Assembly (NCBI GenBank): GCA_947475495.1
Contig: CANJNX010000030.1
Span: 1 to 7,463 of the forward strand
Length of the DNA stretch: 7,463 nt
DNA from: Comamonadaceae bacterium
Lineage (GTDB): Bacteria > Pseudomonadota > Gammaproteobacteria > Burkholderiales > Burkholderiaceae_C
Direction: 5' to 3'
Shown here: in pieces, positions 5,761 through 7,463 of the stretch
How the letters are laid out: each line of letters starts with the position of its first letter
How positions within the stretch are numbered: the stretch's first letter is position 1
The notes under the pieces: generated by a model
Seen by the model: the letters and a program-made list of their open reading frames with translations, nothing else
The model's database searches: none
What the model was told of the DNA's origin: nothing
Program-made: the position numbers and the translations under genes

Positions 5761-7221
5761 ATGATCTCTCGCGAACCCACCATCGAACGCTTGGCGACAG
5801 CCAAGTCCCTTTTGCTGACCCCTTTCGGCTTGGATGAATCCCATCTGACCCGTGCGCTGGGTGAAATCAAGTCCCACCACGTTGACGAAGCCGATTTGTA
5901 TTTCCAATACACCCGCTCGGAAGGTTGGAGCTTGGAGGAAGGAATCGTTAAAACGGGCTCTTTTAGCATTGACCAAGGCGTGGGTGTGCGCGCAGTGAGC
6001 GGCGAAAAGACGGCCTTCGCTTACTCCGATGACATTTCAGAAGCGGCACTGTTGGATGCGGCGCGCACCGTGCGAACCATTGGAAGTGCATCGCAAAAAG
6101 GCCGGGTGCAAGTGGCTAAGCCCAAAGTTGCCTCAAGTCGGAGTCTGTACTCTGGTACCGATCCAATTTCCACGCTCGATAGTGCAACCAAGGTGGCATT
6201 GCTAGGAAAGGTCGAAACCTTGGCGCGTGCCAAAGACCCCCGTGTATCGCAAGTCATGGCCGGCTTGGCGATGGAATACGACGTGGTGCTGGTGGCACGG
6301 GCCGACGGCACACTCGCAGCGGATGTGCGCCCCTTGGTTCGTCTCTCGGTGACAGTGATTGCTGAGCAAAAAGGGCGCCGCGAAATGGGCTCAGCAGGCG
6401 GGGGCGGGCGTTTTGGACTGGCGTATTTTGACGATGCGCAAATTACCCAGTATGTCAATGAAGCCGTTCACGCGGCTTTAACCAATTTGGAAGCACGGCC
6501 AGCGCCAGCCGGTGAAATGACGGTGGTTCTTGGACCAGGTTGGCCGGGCATCTTGTTGCATGAAGCCATTGGTCATGGCCTGGAAGGCGACTTCAACCGC
6601 AAGGGCTCGAGCGCATTCAGTGGGCGTATCGGTGAGCGTGTCGCTGCCAAAGGAGTGACTGTTTTAGACGATGGAACGATTGCGCAACGCCGAGGTTCTT
6701 TGAACGTCGACGACGAGGGCAATACCAGCGGGCGCAATGTTCTGATTGAAGATGGTATTTTGAAGGGCTATATCCAAGACGCGATGAATGCAAGGTTGAT
6801 GGGCGTGGCACCGACGGGGAACGGCCGGCGTGAGAGTTATGCCCACATTCCGATGCCGCGCATGACCAACACGTATATGTTGGGTGGGGACAAAGACCCC
6901 CAAGAAATCGTGAAAAGTATCAAAAAAGGTCTGTATGCGACCAATTTTGGTGGCGGACAGGTGGATATCACGTCTGGAAAATTTGTTTTTTCTGCCAGTG
7001 AGGCGTATTGGGTGGAAAATGGGAAAATTCTTTATCCCGTTAAAGGTGCCACCATCGTGGGTAGCGGGCCAGAATGTTTAAAGCGCGTGAGCATGATCGG
7101 CAATGACATGCAGCTTGACAGTGGTGTGGGCACCTGTGGCAAAGAAGGCCAAAGTGTGCCTGTGGGTGTCGGGCAACCTACCCTGCGCATTGATGGTTTG
7201 ACCGTTGGCGGAACGGCTTGA
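5761..7221 (+). CDS. tldD: TldD, metalloprotease subunit of TldD/TldE (PmbA)
   Basis: TldD forms a heterodimeric cytoplasmic zinc protease with TldE (PmbA). In enteric bacteria this pair trims microcin B17 and degrades the CcdA antitoxin; in most other bacteria its substrates are unknown. The 486-aa product is close to the E. coli length of 481. The zinc site is LLHEAIGHGLEGDFNRKGSS, an HExxxH motif with His267, Glu268 and His272. The likely third ligand is Cys459 in the conserved GVGTCGKEGQSVPVGVGQPT segment (456-475). Other family blocks are DLYFQYTRSEGWSLEEGIVK (45-64), the AFAYSDD segment, and NTYMLGGDKDPQEIVKSIKK (370-389). The start follows rodA by 33 bp and has no good Shine-Dalgarno. 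The tldE partner is not in the window. Downstream is the aromatic attenuator; its terminator is the first one after tldD and may end the tldD transcript too. Confidence 0.97.
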   Translation: MISREPTIERLATAKSLLLTPFGLDESHLTRALGEIKSHHVDEADLYFQYTRSEGWSLEEGIVKTGSFSIDQGVGVRAVSGEKTAFAYSDDISEAALLDAARTVRTIGSASQKGRVQVAKPKVASSRSLYSGTDPISTLDSATKVALLGKVETLARAKDPRVSQVMAGLAMEYDVVLVARADGTLAADVRPLVRLSVTVIAEQKGRREMGSAGGGGRFGLAYFDDAQITQYVNEAVHAALTNLEARPAPAGEMTVVLGPGWPGILLHEAIGHGLEGDFNRKGSSAFSGRIGERVAAKGVTVLDDGTIAQRRGSLNVDDEGNTSGRNVLIEDGILKGYIQDAMNARLMGVAPTGNGRRESYAHIPMPRMTNTYMLGGDKDPQEIVKSIKKGLYATNFGGGQVDITSGKFVFSASEAYWVENGKILYPVKGATIVGSGPECLKRVSMIGNDMQLDSGVGTCGKEGQSVPVGVGQPTLRIDGLTVGGTA

Positions 7222-7241
7222 GATCTTCCATATTGAACCTG

Positions 7242-7250
7242 TGCTACATT
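7242..7250 (+). promoter_or_regulatory. Candidate extended -10 promoter of the attenuator leader
   Basis: TGC-TACATT gives a TGn extension plus four of six matches to TATAAT. It ends 7 nt before the leader ATG. TTGAGA at 7218-7223 overlaps the tldD stop and looks like a -35, but the 21-bp spacer is too long, so the extended -10 would have to suffice. Transcription would begin near 7257, making the leader peptide mRNA leaderless. This fits the absence of a Shine-Dalgarno before 7258. Confidence 0.4.
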
Positions 7251-7257
7251 GATACCC

Positions 7258-7326
7258 ATGGTTTCAATCCGTTTTTACTTTAGCTATTTTTATTTCTCAA
7301 GCGCTGATGGCGGTAGAGAGATCTGA
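7258..7326 (+). CDS. Aromatic leader peptide (Phe/Tyr attenuator), 22 aa
   Basis: This short ORF runs from ATG at 7258 to TGA at 7324-7326. Its product starts MVSIR and continues FYFSYFYF (residues 6-13), then SSADGGREI. Four Phe and three Tyr in eight codons are the mark of a leader peptide whose translation senses charged tRNA-Phe and tRNA-Tyr; there is no Trp. The codons are TTT TAC TTT AGC TAT TTT TAT TTC. The stop lies 31 nt before the terminator stem. The last third of the ORF (7309-7320) doubles as the 5' arm of the antiterminator, and codons 12-16 overlap a protector hairpin. The peptide probably has no function once made. It lacks a Shine-Dalgarno and may be translated from a leaderless mRNA. 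It controls the gene starting at 7421. The assignment rests on composition and RNA structure, not on homology. Confidence 0.88.
   Translation: MVSIRFYFSYFYFSSADGGREI
7292..7322 (+). promoter_or_regulatory. Protector (1:2) hairpin of the attenuator
   Basis: ATTTCTC (7292-7298) pairs with GAGAGAT (7316-7322) through seven pairs, one of them G-U. Inside, CGCT (7302-7305) pairs with GGCG (7309-7312) around a three-base loop. The hairpin locks up GGCGG, the 5' arm of the antiterminator. A ribosome stalled on the last aromatic codons (7285-7296) would cover its left arm and free GGCGG. The pairings are read directly; the role is inferred from the classical attenuation model. Confidence 0.6.
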
Positions 7327-7365
7327 ACGTAGACAAGAAAACGTCCTGATACTTCCTAAACCGCC
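7309..7365 (+). promoter_or_regulatory. Antiterminator stem of the attenuator
   Basis: A long imperfect stem can be drawn. GGCGG (7309-7313) pairs with CCGCC (7361-7365); TAG (7314-7316) with CTA (7356-7358); GAG (7318-7320) with CTT (7352-7354), one pair being G-U. Further in, ATC (7321-7323) pairs with GAT (7348-7350), G7325 with C7346, and ACGT (7327-7330) with ACGT (7341-7344), leaving a 10-base loop. That is about 19 pairs with small bulges. It uses CCGCC, most of the terminator's 5' arm, so the two structures exclude each other. It should form when the leader ribosome stalls in the aromatic run, allowing read-through. Confidence 0.75.
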
Positions 7366-7386
7366 GGCCTCCCCGGCGGTTTTTTT
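7358..7386 (+). terminator. Intrinsic terminator of the attenuator
   Basis: CCGCCGG (7361-7367) pairs perfectly with CCGGCGG (7373-7379) around the loop CCTCC. AAA before it and TTT after it extend the stem to ten pairs, and T7 (7380-7386) follows. A further T5 (7391-7395) lies just downstream. This is a textbook Rho-independent terminator 38 bp before the next gene's start codon. It is therefore a conditional terminator, and probably also the end of any transcript coming from tldD. Confidence 0.9.
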
Positions 7387-7406
7387 ATGCTTTTTAGACT
7401 GTGATT

Positions 7407-7412
7407 GAGGAG
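7407..7412 (+). promoter_or_regulatory. Strong Shine-Dalgarno of the last gene
   Basis: GAGGAG lies 8 nt before the ATG at 7421, a near-ideal ribosome binding site. It contrasts with the missing Shine-Dalgarno of the leader ORF, rodA and tldD, and shows that this gene is meant to be translated from a long transcript that has passed the attenuator. Confidence 0.85.
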
Positions 7413-7420
7413 CTTTTGCG

Positions 7421-7463
7421 ATGACTGCTAACACTGACCGAACCAGTAAAACCGATGATGAAC
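7421..7463 (+). CDS. aroG: Probable DAHP synthase AroG (N-terminus only, cut by the right edge)
   Basis: Only 14 codons are visible: MTANTDRTSKTDDE. A polar N-terminus starting MTANT with TDD shortly after fits class I 3-deoxy-7-phosphoheptulonate synthases of Burkholderiales as I recall them. The preceding Phe/Tyr attenuator also points to an aromatic amino acid gene. DAHP synthase joins phosphoenolpyruvate and erythrose 4-phosphate, the first step of the shikimate pathway, and is usually also feedback-inhibited by Phe or Tyr. The visible residues alone cannot prove the identity. Other aromatic genes (pheA, tyrA, a tRNA synthetase) remain possible. Confidence 0.6.
   Translation, partial: MTANTDRTSKTDDE

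Noticed and set aside
5263..5976. A 237-codon open frame on the minus strand across the rodA-tldD junction
   Set aside because: It is antisense to two well-supported genes, low-complexity in composition (Gly, Gln, His, Arg) and has no recognisable domain.
7218..7223. TTGAGA as a -35 box for the leader promoter
   Set aside because: The 21-bp spacing to TACATT is outside the usual 16-18 bp range, so I do not count it as part of the promoter.
7387..7404. A five-codon ORF (MLFRL) between the terminator and the last gene
   Set aside because: It has no ribosome binding site, no repeated sensor codons, and starts inside the downstream edge of the T tract; most likely chance.

Overview
The window looks like a chromosomal segment of a betaproteobacterium, most likely Burkholderiales and close to Comamonadaceae. 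The RodA, TldD, RuvC and RNB-family proteins all read as that group's versions, and the DNA is moderately GC-rich. I see no mobile element, CRISPR array, tRNA or rRNA. This is core-genome housekeeping DNA packed almost without gaps. The one stretch that is not plain coding sequence, about 200 bp between tldD and the last gene, is the most interesting part.

Layout. (1) Bases 1-260 (+) are the 3' end of lpxC (lipid A synthesis). (2) Bases 288-4521 (-) hold a tight four-gene unit transcribed right to left: an RNB-family exoribonuclease, a TonB-family energy transducer, mtgA (peptidoglycan glycosyltransferase) and ruvC (Holliday junction resolvase). Its junctions are a 3-nt gap, a 4-nt ATGA overlap and another 4-nt ATGA overlap, so the genes are probably co-transcribed and translationally coupled. 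(3) Diverging from it across 51 bp is rodA (4573-5727, +), the SEDS peptidoglycan polymerase of the elongation machinery, followed by tldD (5761-7221, +), a zinc metalloprotease subunit. (4) Bases 7222-7420 carry a complete transcription-attenuation module. A 22-codon leader ORF has seven aromatic residues in eight codons (FYFSYFYF). It is followed by a long imperfect antiterminator stem and then a GC-rich intrinsic terminator with a T tract. (5) Bases 7421-7463 (+) are the first 14 codons of a gene with a strong ribosome binding site. Its N-terminus and the Phe/Tyr leader suggest aroG, a DAHP synthase for the first step of aromatic amino acid synthesis.

How it works together. lpxC, mtgA, rodA and the TonB-like gene all serve the envelope (lipid A, peptidoglycan, energy transfer to the outer membrane), while the RNase and RuvC handle nucleic acids. 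The attenuator should couple the last gene to charged tRNA-Phe and tRNA-Tyr. Ribosome stalling in the aromatic run would free GGCGG to pair with CCGCC and block the terminator. Smooth translation to the leader stop codon would mask GGCGG and allow termination.

A second pattern recurs. The three + strand starts (rodA, tldD, leader peptide) and the first gene of the minus-strand unit lack a convincing Shine-Dalgarno sequence, and each has a -10-like hexamer 6-7 nt before the ATG, as expected for leaderless transcripts. By contrast, the TonB gene and the last gene have clear Shine-Dalgarno sequences. Family assignments rest on motifs recognised by eye; no database search was run.
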